Assembly: GCA_964607675.1 (NCBI GenBank)
Contig: CAZSLC010000025.1
Span: forward strand, 1 to 26,587
Source: CAZSLC01 sp964607675
Lineage (GTDB): Bacteria > Bacteroidota > Bacteroidia > Bacteroidales > UBA932
Length of the DNA: 26,587 nucleotides
Direction of reading: 5' to 3'
Part shown: piece after piece, positions 6,332 through 14,913 of the stretch
Numbering within the stretch: position 1 is the first letter of the stretch
Layout: each line of letters begins with the position of its first letter
Made by a program: the position numbers and the translations under genes
Notes under the pieces: model-generated
Told to the model about the DNA's origin: nothing
Seen by the model: only the letters and a program-made list of their open reading frames with translations
Database searches by the model: none

Positions 6332-9300
6332 ATGAAAAAATTATTCACATTATTTTTATTATTGTTACCTCTGATAGCGTCTGCACAAAACTTAACTTTA
6401 AATGTTAGTGAAACTCCTTTAAAAGATGTCCTATCTGATATAACAGCTCAAACAGGTTACAAGTTTGTATATACTTCTGCTCTTAGCGAAATAGAGCGAC
6501 CTGTTAGCATTAAATGCACAAACATGCCTTTAAAGCAAGTGCTTGAAAAAATCTTAAAGGGTAAGGCTGTTTTTAAAATTGAGGGAAAAACCATTGCACT
6601 CACCCCTTTAGAGCTTGCCCCTAAACAGCCTATTACTACCGATAAAGGGACACTAAAAGGGAAAGTAAAAGACGATGTGGGGTATATGTCGGGGGTCTCA
6701 GTGGTTGTTAAGAATGAGAATATCTACTCAATTACTGATGAAAAAGGAAATTTTACCCTCGAGAATGTCCCATATGGAGCAGAGTTGGAGTTTTCTTTCT
6801 TAGGATATGAAAACTCTGTATTAAAATATAATGGTCAGAAAAATGTTGAGATGGTAATGAAATCTCAATCATTGGAACTGGATGAGACGATAGTGGTCGC
6901 CTATGGTACTGCAAAAAAATCGACATTTACTGGTTCAACCTCTACCATTAAATCAGATAAACTAACAAAAATATCTGGAACATCAGTTGCAGAGGCCTTA
7001 CAGGGAGTGAGTGCTGGAGTAAATGTCGTTAACGAAGATGGTGTCCCAGGAGGAAATACTAATATTACCATCAGGGGTATTGGATCTATCACAGGATCTA
7101 CCGCTCCTTTGATTGTGGTGGATGGAATGCCCTTTGCGGGGAATTTATCTTCAATTCCTTCCTCTGATATTGACAATATGACTATTTTGAAGGATGCTGC
7201 CGCCGCATCTCTTTATGGATCGAGAGCCGCCAATGGAGTGGTGATGATTACTACGAAGAAAGGAAATTCTGAAAAACCAATTGTCAATTTCAAAATGTCA
7301 TGGGGTACTTCTGATATGGCTGTTCCTACACCAACAAAAGCCAACCCCTATCAACAGATAGAAAATACTTGGGAAGGAATTTATAACGATCAATTTTATG
7401 TATATGGTAAATCTGATGCGGAAGCTCGTAAATATGCTTCTGGGCACGTGATGGCTAAAATCCTAAAGAAAACCAAAAACTCCAAAGGAGAGAGCATCTA
7501 TGTAAGCCCATTTGCAAATATGCCTGATGACAAATATGTGCTGGAGAATGGTAAAGCCAATCCTGCTTTGCAAATGATTTGGAATAAAGAGGATTGGGAT
7601 TGGGCATCTTCTGTGTTTAATTATAGATTGAGACAAGAATATAGTATTGATGTAAGTGGTATGTCGAGCAGTGGTAAGACAAACTACTTTTTTTCTGCCT
7701 CATATCTTGATGACAATGGATTCTCAATCAGATCTTATTTTAAAAGATATAGTTTCAGGGCCAATGTCTCTTCTAAAATAACTAATTGGTTGGAGCTTGG
7801 CGCCAATGTCTCCTATAGTAACGGTAAGCAAAATGCATCGGGATTTGTAAGGGCATTGGATTTTGCAACTACTATGGCCTCCCCGTGGTTGAGAAACAAA
7901 GACAATACAGATTGGGAATATTCTGAGAAGACAGGGGTGAGAATGTTTTGTTATGGTTCATATGCAAACAACTTTGTGGGGTGGCTTCCCAACGAAGATG
8001 TTGGTGACTATTGGTTTGGTAACCCCAATGACTATAACTTTAACAACTACATGAATGATTTGATATCTTCAAGATTCTTTGTAAACATCAACCTACCTTT
8101 CGATATTAAATTCAGATCGAACATAAGTATTGATAACAATCATTACAATAGATATTGGTATGAGTCAGCTATTCATGGTGCTGACCAATTGCAACCATAT
8201 GGTGTGACTGTGAAAACTGCTGGGGGACGTACATATAGATGGTACAACAGGACAAACCCAATTACATTTAACAATTTGCTTTCATGGGATACTATGATTG
8301 GAGACCACTCCATAAATGCAATGATAGGTCAAGAATTATACACTTTGGATCTCAATATCAATCAATCATCAGGTGCTGGAATAATGCAACCAGGCCAATA
8401 TGAACTCTCATCTACAACAAGGCAGTGGAGGGTTGATTCGAGCAGAGACAAATATGGACTTTTGAGTTTCTTTGGTAAAATAGATTATGGATTCCGTAAT
8501 AAATATTTCATTTCAGGTAGTTACAGGGTGGATGGCTCTTCAAAATTTCACCCAGACAATAGATGGGGCAACTTCTTCTCTGTAGGTGCATCTTGGAGAA
8601 TATCCAATGAAAAATTCATGAAAAATGCAGAATGGATAAACAGTTTGTTGTTAAGAGGTAGCTATGGTACATCTGGCAATGATGGTAACAACTATTATGC
8701 ATATCAAGGAACATACACTGAAGATAATTTTTTGAATTATCCAGGACTTAAACCTTCAACACTTGCAACACCTAATTTAAGGTGGGAAAAGAATGTTCAG
8801 TTTAATGTTGCTCTTGATTTTTCCCTATTAGATAACAGATTGAATGGTACATTTGAATATTATCAACGTAGGTCTAACGATTTGCTTTACTACAAGGAGC
8901 TTCCTCCATCATCACAAGTGGGAAACGCCGAAGGGATCAATTCCAATTTAGGTGATATTATGAACTCTGGTTTTGAATTTACAATTGGCGCAAAACTTAT
9001 TCAAAAGAAGAATTTCACATGGACTGTGGATGCAAATTGGTCCTCATTGAAAAATGTGATAGTTAATCTTCCGAGCGGTGCTTATACATATAAAATCATC
9101 ACAGCTACTTATAAAATGGAAGAAGGAAAATCAAGGTACGAATTTTATCTCCCTCGAAATGCTGGGGTCAATCCTGATAATGGTAATATGCAATATTGGA
9201 TAACAGATGATAATGGAAATAAAGTTAAAACGGAAAATTATACCAATGTTAAATCTTCAGATTATGAATTTTGCGGCTCAGCGTTGCCGAAAGGCTTTGG

Positions 9301-9799
9301 TTCTATATCAAGCGCATTTAACTTTTATGGGATAGATTTATCTTTCATGATTTATTATTCTTATGGTGGTAAATTGTATGACCAATTAACTCGTGAGAGA
9401 ACTACCCTTCGGGGAGGCGTTGGTAATACTCAGGATTTGATCCAGGATAGGTGGCAAAAACCAGGCGACAATGCTACATATCCAAGATGGTCAAACGATA
9501 ATTATGGCGCAACCAATAAGAATTCAGACTTTTACTTGTTTGATAACTCTTACGCGAGATTGAGGAACGTTACATTGGGTTATACATTACCCAAATCGAT
9601 CGTAAGCTACATAGGAGCAAGCAATATAAGGTTTTACATCAATGGAGATAATCTATTGACTTTTGGTAGTGCAGTTAAAAGACATGTTGATCCTGAGACA
9701 GGTGTGGCAGGTAATAACTATGAGGGCAATGGACAAACCGAAAGTGGACGTCCAAGTTCAAGAAGGGTATATATGGGTGGAATACAAATAACTTTTTAA
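6332..9799 (+). CDS. susC: SusC/RagA-family TonB-dependent transporter with STN signalling domain
   Basis: The start at ATG 6332 gives the clean signal peptide MKKLFTLFLLLLPLIASAQ (1155 residues); GTG 6296 and ATG 6320 are alternatives that add non-signal residues. Mature domains: STN (~20-92, NLTLNVSETPLKDVLSDI...), a carboxypeptidase-regulatory-like beta domain (~107-180, LKGKVKDDVGYMSGVSV), a TonB-box-like ETIVVAYGT, the plug (VAEALQGVSAGVNV, ITIRGIGSITG, LIVVDGMPF, SLYGSRAANGVVMITTKKG) and a ~850-residue beta barrel ending in a terminal Phe. It imports an oligomeric nutrient together with the SusD lipoprotein that follows 11 bases later. The STN domain pairs it with the upstream FecR/sigma. 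No adjacent glycanase, sulfatase or peptidase indicates the substrate. Confidence 0.95.
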   Translation: MKKLFTLFLLLLPLIASAQNLTLNVSETPLKDVLSDITAQTGYKFVYTSALSEIERPVSIKCTNMPLKQVLEKILKGKAVFKIEGKTIALTPLELAPKQPITTDKGTLKGKVKDDVGYMSGVSVVVKNENIYSITDEKGNFTLENVPYGAELEFSFLGYENSVLKYNGQKNVEMVMKSQSLELDETIVVAYGTAKKSTFTGSTSTIKSDKLTKISGTSVAEALQGVSAGVNVVNEDGVPGGNTNITIRGIGSITGSTAPLIVVDGMPFAGNLSSIPSSDIDNMTILKDAAAASLYGSRAANGVVMITTKKGNSEKPIVNFKMSWGTSDMAVPTPTKANPYQQIENTWEGIYNDQFYVYGKSDAEARKYASGHVMAKILKKTKNSKGESIYVSPFANMPDDKYVLENGKANPALQMIWNKEDWDWASSVFNYRLRQEYSIDVSGMSSSGKTNYFFSASYLDDNGFSIRSYFKRYSFRANVSSKITNWLELGANVSYSNGKQNASGFVRALDFATTMASPWLRNKDNTDWEYSEKTGVRMFCYGSYANNFVGWLPNEDVGDYWFGNPNDYNFNNYMNDLISSRFFVNINLPFDIKFRSNISIDNNHYNRYWYESAIHGADQLQPYGVTVKTAGGRTYRWYNRTNPITFNNLLSWDTMIGDHSINAMIGQELYTLDLNINQSSGAGIMQPGQYELSSTTRQWRVDSSRDKYGLLSFFGKIDYGFRNKYFISGSYRVDGSSKFHPDNRWGNFFSVGASWRISNEKFMKNAEWINSLLLRGSYGTSGNDGNNYYAYQGTYTEDNFLNYPGLKPSTLATPNLRWEKNVQFNVALDFSLLDNRLNGTFEYYQRRSNDLLYYKELPPSSQVGNAEGINSNLGDIMNSGFEFTIGAKLIQKKNFTWTVDANWSSLKNVIVNLPSGAYTYKIITATYKMEEGKSRYEFYLPRNAGVNPDNGNMQYWITDDNGNKVKTENYTNVKSSDYEFCGSALPKGFGSISSAFNFYGIDLSFMIYYSYGGKLYDQLTRERTTLRGGVGNTQDLIQDRWQKPGDNATYPRWSNDNYGATNKNSDFYLFDNSYARLRNVTLGYTLPKSIVSYIGASNIRFYINGDNLLTFGSAVKRHVDPETGVAGNNYEGNGQTESGRPSSRRVYMGGIQITF

Positions 9800-9810
9800 T
9801 TTTGACAACA

Positions 9811-11412
9811 ATGAAAAAGATTTATAAAATATTTTTCATAACTACAATTATATGTGCAGTGTCTCTATTTACAGGTAGTTGTGAAAGAATGCTCACTACG
9901 AGCTCTTCTGTTGATATTAGTGATGCAAATGTTTTGCCTAATGCGGCAAACTTGGAGATGGTTTTAATTTCCACATATAACAACCTTTTATTAAATAATA
10001 GTGGTCAGGGAAGAGATTATGCTGGTATTACTGGATTACAGTTCTATGTTGATTTAGGAGGGGCTGATATTTTATGCCATACTCAATTTGGTGGAACTCA
10101 ATTTAGAACCTATCAGTATGATAATAATAAAACAGAATACACAGGGGCTGCTTTATATATTTGGCAAGAAATGTATAAAAACATTAATCAAACAAATATA
10201 ATTATAGATAATATTGATGAATCAGCGGGACCTGAAAAACAAAAACTCTCAGTAAAAGGACAAGCGCTTGCAATCAGAGCTTTGTCGTATTTCCATTTAA
10301 TACAAAACTATCAACAAACATATATTATAGCTAAGAATAAACCTGGCGTTTTGTTAAGATTGTCTCAAGATGACCCTATTGATTTACCAAGGGCAAGTGT
10401 AGAGGACATTTATCAGCAAATCGTAAAAGATTTATTAGAAGCAAAAACCTTATTAACAGATTTTCAAAGGCCTGAGCCGTGGATGATTGATGAATATGTT
10501 GCTTCTGGAATATTAGCCAGAGTCTATCTCGTTATGAACGAATGGGATAAGGCTTATAAAGAGGCTGAATTTGTTTATGAAAAATACAATACATTGATGA
10601 CAAAAGAGCAATGGCAAAGTGGTTTCGATATGGTAATAACGGATAGAATACAAGAGGTGGCTTGGGCAGTAGGATTGACAGACGAGGATAATGTAGGCGA
10701 TTTCTCACAATACAATTTCTGGTACAATTTTGATGCATCTTATGGAGAGGGGTATAATGATGGTCCCATCTATTGCGTATTAAATTTCTTTGCTGATGGA
10801 AAATATGAAAAATTGTTTGAAAAAGGTGAAGACAGATACATGTTTTGGAAGCGTACTAACAACTCAAATAAAGAGTGGAGTTCCAAATGGGCTTACAATA
10901 AATACAAACACTATGGAGCAGATGGTGGAGCAGTGGGTGGAAGGACAAGACCTGAAATACCTCTTATGAGAGGTTCTGAGATGTTATTAATCATGGCTGA
11001 GGCGGCTGCACAATCTGCAACTTATGGCCCTGCAAAGAGTGTTGAGCTATTGAATAGACTTCAACTTGCAAGAAATGTAGTCAATATAACTACTACAACT
11101 AATAAGTCGGATTTATTAGAGGCGATATATGTTGAAAGAAGAAAAGAGTTATTATGTGAAGGGGTTACAGGACATTATGATTTGCTTAGGCTTCAGAAAC
11201 CACTAGTAAGATATTGTGAGACAGATACATATATTGAAGGGCATTATACATGGGGTTGTATCTTTCTCGATGGATATAGTCCGTCTGATGCAAAACCTAT
11301 GGGAACCATTCCTTCAAATGATTATAGGTTTATATGCCAAATCCCTGAGTATGAATTTGCAAACAATGCGGCACTTACTGAAGCTGATCAAAATCCATTT
11401 AGTGGTCAATAA
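9811..11412 (+). CDS. susD: SusD/RagB-family nutrient-binding lipoprotein
   Basis: 533 residues from ATG 9811; an in-frame TTG at 9802 would add only MTT before the signal sequence. The signal peptide ends at TGSC (Cys24), the lipoprotein site. The body has SusD traits: an N-terminal helical region (LEMVLISTYNNLLLNN...), WQEMYKNINQTNIIIDNID, a TPR-like stretch (QALAIRALSYFHLIQNYQ), and the C-terminal part LMRGSEMLLIMAEAAAQSA ... LLNRLQLARN ... AIYVERRKELLCEG, which is the SusD_RagB signature. It forms the lid over the SusC barrel on the cell surface. A strong terminator follows. The ligand class cannot be assigned. Confidence 0.95.
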   Translation: MKKIYKIFFITTIICAVSLFTGSCERMLTTSSSVDISDANVLPNAANLEMVLISTYNNLLLNNSGQGRDYAGITGLQFYVDLGGADILCHTQFGGTQFRTYQYDNNKTEYTGAALYIWQEMYKNINQTNIIIDNIDESAGPEKQKLSVKGQALAIRALSYFHLIQNYQQTYIIAKNKPGVLLRLSQDDPIDLPRASVEDIYQQIVKDLLEAKTLLTDFQRPEPWMIDEYVASGILARVYLVMNEWDKAYKEAEFVYEKYNTLMTKEQWQSGFDMVITDRIQEVAWAVGLTDEDNVGDFSQYNFWYNFDASYGEGYNDGPIYCVLNFFADGKYEKLFEKGEDRYMFWKRTNNSNKEWSSKWAYNKYKHYGADGGAVGGRTRPEIPLMRGSEMLLIMAEAAAQSATYGPAKSVELLNRLQLARNVVNITTTTNKSDLLEAIYVERRKELLCEGVTGHYDLLRLQKPLVRYCETDTYIEGHYTWGCIFLDGYSPSDAKPMGTIPSNDYRFICQIPEYEFANNAALTEADQNPFSGQ

Positions 11413-11436
11413 TATAATAATAAGTTAGAAATAATA

Positions 11437-11462
11437 ACGGGTGCGCAAAATAGCGCACCCGT
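11437..11462. terminator. Bidirectional terminator between susD and the tricorn-like gene
   Basis: ACGGGTGCGC (11437-11446) and GCGCACCCGT (11453-11462) form a perfect 10-bp stem with a 6-base loop. T-rich sequence follows on the plus strand, and a TTATTATTTCT run follows on the minus strand. It lies 25 bases after the susD stop and 22 bases beyond the stop of the convergent peptidase gene, so it can serve both. Confidence 0.8.
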
Positions 11463-11484
11463 CGTTATGTAGGATTGTTTAGAT

Positions 11485-14400
11485 TTATTTAGTAATCAGT
11501 GATTTAACTGCTGCTTCTATTTGTTTGTCTTGACCAGAAAGGACCTCTTTTAGTTTATTATAAACGAGTATGTCTGGATCGAGTTGTTTGTTCTCAAGGT
11601 AATTGCCACTCATGTCTCTACATCCAACTTGAGGTATTCCAAATACAATGCTTCTGTCTATTTGGGTTTCCCACCATACAGCTGTCATGGTTCCTGGTAC
11701 TGGGGCTCCAACAAGTTTCCCTATTCCCAATGTCTTATATACCCATGGTGTGCCATGAGCGTTGCTGTAGTTGTTTTCGCAGGTGAGCATACATGATGGT
11801 TTGAGCCATTTATTAAATGGGTCGCTTCCAATATATTGTCCGCGAGGGGCAAATTGTTCGTACTCTTTTCCTGATAGAAGGGTGACAATGTCGTCGTGGA
11901 GCCATCCTCCGCCATTGTTACGAGTGTCAACTACTAAGGCATCTTTTTCCCTATTGCGTCCAAGTACCTCTTTATATAGCTTTCTGAAACTTTCGCTATC
12001 CATAGATTGGATGTGAACATATCCTATTTTACCATCTGAGAGTCTCTCTACCATCTCTCTATTTCTTTCTACCCAGCGTTCATATAGTAGATTTTTTTCT
12101 TCTCCTGTTGAGATAGCTTTTACTTTTACATCATATTCTTTGCCAGATGGGTCTGTGACTGAAAGTATTACGTTTTTACCGATTTTACCCTCTAAAAGTG
12201 GGAAGTAATCTTTTCCAGCCAATATCTTTTCACCATCAATGGCGGTGATGATGTCACCCTCTTTTACTTCGTTTTTATTAAGGGTGAGTGGACCTCTTTT
12301 TATGATTTCTTTGATTTTTAGACCATCACCAGTGTATGTGTCATCGTAGAAGAGTCCGAGTGTAGCTGTCTTGAGTGATGCTCCTGAAGTTCTATACCTT
12401 GCCCCTGTATGTGAGCCATTGAGCTCTCCAAGCATCTCTCCAAGCATCTCTGAAAAATCATAGTTGTTGGAGATGTGGGGTAAAAATTTTGCATATATGT
12501 TTTTGTACCCTTCCCAATCAATGCCATGGATAGCTGGGTCGTAGAACTTATCTTTAACTTGTTGCCATGCGTGTTCAAACATGTATTCTCTCTCGGCGTA
12601 GGGTTTATAGTCGAATACGAGTTCAAATGTTATAGGGGTGGTTTTGCCAGATTCGATATTTATTTTCTTCATAGAGGAGCTCATGAGATAGATATTCTCC
12701 CCTTTTTCGTCGAGTTTGAGTGAACCATATCCTACATCCTTAATGAGGATTTTAGTCTCATCTTTCATTAGATCGTGTACCCATAGATCCATACTCCCTT
12801 CGAAACGAGCCATATAATATAGTTTGTCTCCTTTTTTGCTGAGCACTGCGTCACCTAAGAATGATGAGTTGACTGTAAGTCTTGCTACTCTGTATTCAGC
12901 GTTTTCAAGATCAAATACAAGTGGTTTTATCTCCTCTTTTGCTTTACTCTCTCCATCTTTTTTATCTTTCTTGTTTTTCTTGACTTTTGACTCTGCCTCT
13001 TTTTCAGCTTTTTCTTTCTCCTCTTTCTTCACCTTCTCTGCCTCTTCGAAGAGGGATAGTTCCTCTTTATTCATTTTGAATTTTTCGTAAGCTCCCAGGT
13101 CGAAGAACATAATATAAATGTCGCTCTGAACCCCCCAGCTGCCATGGCTTCTGTAGCCTGCTCTATCACTCTCCCAGATAATGGCTTTTCCATCGAGAAC
13201 CCATTTTGCCATAACATCATTGTAGCCACTAAGGGTGAGATTGTGCATTTCTCCGTTGCCAGAGGCATTGATTAAAGCCACATCTTTGTTGTTCCATCCT
13301 CCGTTGAAAATGGAGTTTGATAGTATCCATTTGCTATCTGGGCTCCATTGGTACCACTGATCTCCATCAGAGTAAGAATATTCATATTTTCCATCCATCA
13401 CTGTTCGTACAGCCTTGGTTGCAAGATTCATCGCCTTTATTGTAGTCCTGTTTTCCAAGAATGCAATCTCTTTGCCATCTGGGCTGTAAGTGGCTTGGAA
13501 TGAGGCAACATTGGAGTTGGTGATTCTCTCCTCTTTGAGCTCGGTAGAGTAGGGAAATAATTTCTCTTCTTTGTTGACAATGGAGGTTTGATATACCTGC
13601 CAGAGGCCATCTCTCTCACTTGAATAGAGAATACTGCGTCCATCTGGTGAGAAGTCTATATCTCTCTCTTGTTCAGCAGTATTGGTGATTTGTTTGGTGG
13701 TAGCATATTCTTCAGATGTGACATAGACATCCCCATGGTAGATAAATGCTACCTGTTTGCCATCCTTGCTCACTGCCATATCCGTGGCACCACTGGTGGC
13801 AGTTTTTCTCACGAGGTCTTTGTCTATTTTGTCGGTAATAATGCTGATTTCCACCTTTTTAGCATCTTTTTCATCCTTCATGGTGTATATCTCTCCGTCG
13901 TAGCTGAAACAGAGTGTGCCGTTATCTGCAATGGAAAGAAATCTCACAGGGTTGGTGGTGAAATTGCTAATTTGCTTGTTGGCTGTGGAGCCTAAATTGG
14001 ATTTGTGCACATTGAAACTGCCACTCTCCTCACTTAGATAGTAGAAATCTTCTCCGTTGGGGGCAAATACTGGATTTCTGTCCTCCCCATTGAAGTTGGT
14101 GAGTTTTGTGGCATTGGTATCTGCTACAGAAAGGCTCCAAATATCCCTTGTGATAGATGAAGTGTGATGTTTTCTCCAAGGGTCTTCATACCCTTTTTTA
14201 TCATTGTATATGAGCAATTTACCATTTTTTGAAAATGAAATGTTCTCCAGTGGCATTGAGGAGAACATAGTTGGCCTCCCTCCATCAATTGAGACACAGT
14301 AAACTTGGGAAAAAGCAGAGGGGAACTGGATGCTCTCTGCAGATGGAAGTATATCTGCTGAAAATAGAATGCTCTGTGCATCTTTAAAGACAATGGGAGT

Positions 14401-14736
14401 CTCTCCCCCTGAGTGGGTTGTAAGCCTCTTTGGAACACCTCCCTCTCTATTTACAATGTAGATGTCCTTGCTTCCCATCCTATCAGATGTGAATGCAATA
14501 AGTTTGCTGTCTGGGCTCCAAATGGGCTCTCCGTCATAAGCAGGATTGGTGGTGATTTGTAGGGCTTTCCCTCCGTTGATACCAACCACATAGATATCTC
14601 CTTTATAGCCAAATGCTATTGAGCTTCCATCTGGAGAAATAGATGGATAGCGTAGCCACAATGGTGATGATTCTTTTGGTTGTGCATAAGATAGTATGCT
14701 TACCAAAAGAGATAGTGAAAGTAAAAATAGTCTCAT
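11485..14736 (-). CDS. Tricorn-like S41 peptidase with PD40 repeats and PDZ domain
   Basis: 1083 residues with the signal peptide MRLFLLSLSLLVSILSYAQ, hence periplasmic or outer-membrane associated. Residues ~25-540 are WD40/PD40-type beta-propeller repeats with recurring SPDG/SPDSK-IAF motifs. A Lys/Glu-rich linker lies at ~560-600. A core region holds the probable catalytic His in LNGSHTG (~776), a PDZ domain covers ~800-880 (EGDIITAIDGEKI), and the S41 C-terminal domain has VVDTRNNGGGW (~935) and the probable nucleophile Ser in NNYSNAHG (~991). This is the tricorn protease domain order, at about the length of archaeal Tricorn, and predicts carboxypeptidase-like trimming of peptides. The Lys/Glu linker is longer than I expect. 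It is convergent with susD and divergent from iorA. Confidence 0.88.
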   Translation of the reverse strand: MRLFLLSLSLLVSILSYAQPKESSPLWLRYPSISPDGSSIAFGYKGDIYVVGINGGKALQITTNPAYDGEPIWSPDSKLIAFTSDRMGSKDIYIVNREGGVPKRLTTHSGGETPIVFKDAQSILFSADILPSAESIQFPSAFSQVYCVSIDGGRPTMFSSMPLENISFSKNGKLLIYNDKKGYEDPWRKHHTSSITRDIWSLSVADTNATKLTNFNGEDRNPVFAPNGEDFYYLSEESGSFNVHKSNLGSTANKQISNFTTNPVRFLSIADNGTLCFSYDGEIYTMKDEKDAKKVEISIITDKIDKDLVRKTATSGATDMAVSKDGKQVAFIYHGDVYVTSEEYATTKQITNTAEQERDIDFSPDGRSILYSSERDGLWQVYQTSIVNKEEKLFPYSTELKEERITNSNVASFQATYSPDGKEIAFLENRTTIKAMNLATKAVRTVMDGKYEYSYSDGDQWYQWSPDSKWILSNSIFNGGWNNKDVALINASGNGEMHNLTLSGYNDVMAKWVLDGKAIIWESDRAGYRSHGSWGVQSDIYIMFFDLGAYEKFKMNKEELSLFEEAEKVKKEEKEKAEKEAESKVKKNKKDKKDGESKAKEEIKPLVFDLENAEYRVARLTVNSSFLGDAVLSKKGDKLYYMARFEGSMDLWVHDLMKDETKILIKDVGYGSLKLDEKGENIYLMSSSMKKINIESGKTTPITFELVFDYKPYAEREYMFEHAWQQVKDKFYDPAIHGIDWEGYKNIYAKFLPHISNNYDFSEMLGEMLGELNGSHTGARYRTSGASLKTATLGLFYDDTYTGDGLKIKEIIKRGPLTLNKNEVKEGDIITAIDGEKILAGKDYFPLLEGKIGKNVILSVTDPSGKEYDVKVKAISTGEEKNLLYERWVERNREMVERLSDGKIGYVHIQSMDSESFRKLYKEVLGRNREKDALVVDTRNNGGGWLHDDIVTLLSGKEYEQFAPRGQYIGSDPFNKWLKPSCMLTCENNYSNAHGTPWVYKTLGIGKLVGAPVPGTMTAVWWETQIDRSIVFGIPQVGCRDMSGNYLENKQLDPDILVYNKLKEVLSGQDKQIEAAVKSLITK

Positions 14737-14777
14737 TCGTATATAAATATTTAATAAGTGTTATTTCAATTACCTCG

Positions 14778-14808
14778 TAAAGTTATAACATGTAATTTTT
14801 ATTACAAT
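14778..14808 (-). promoter_or_regulatory. Possible promoter of the tricorn-like gene
   Basis: Minus strand 14785-14778 reads TAACTTTA (one mismatch to TAnnTTTG). ATTG at 14808-14805 is a near -33 element exactly 19 bases away. It lies in the 177-base AT-rich spacer divergent from iorA. Confidence 0.4.
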
Positions 14809-14843
14809 ATATTTTTCAAATATTTAAAGTATTAACTAAATAC

Positions 14844-14874
14844 TATGTTTTTTATAAATATTTAAGTATTTTTG
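14844..14874 (+). promoter_or_regulatory. Promoter of iorAB
   Basis: TATTTTTG at 14867-14874 matches TAnnTTTG exactly. TATG at 14844-14847 matches three of four -33 bases at the expected 19-base spacing. The iorA ATG is 39 bases downstream. No leader peptide or hairpin is visible between the promoter and the start. Confidence 0.55.
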
Positions 14875-14913
14875 TCGAAAATTATAATAAATTGAAATCT
14901 TAAATATAAAAAT

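Noticed and set aside
12824..13090. Plus-strand Ser/Phe-rich reading frame opposite the peptidase
   Set aside because: It is the antisense shadow of the Lys/Glu-rich linker in the tricorn-like protein; it has no start context or protein-like character.
14737..14913. Leader peptide or attenuator ahead of iorA
   Set aside because: I looked for aromatic-codon ORFs and G+C-rich hairpins in this AT-rich spacer and saw none; only promoter boxes are supported.
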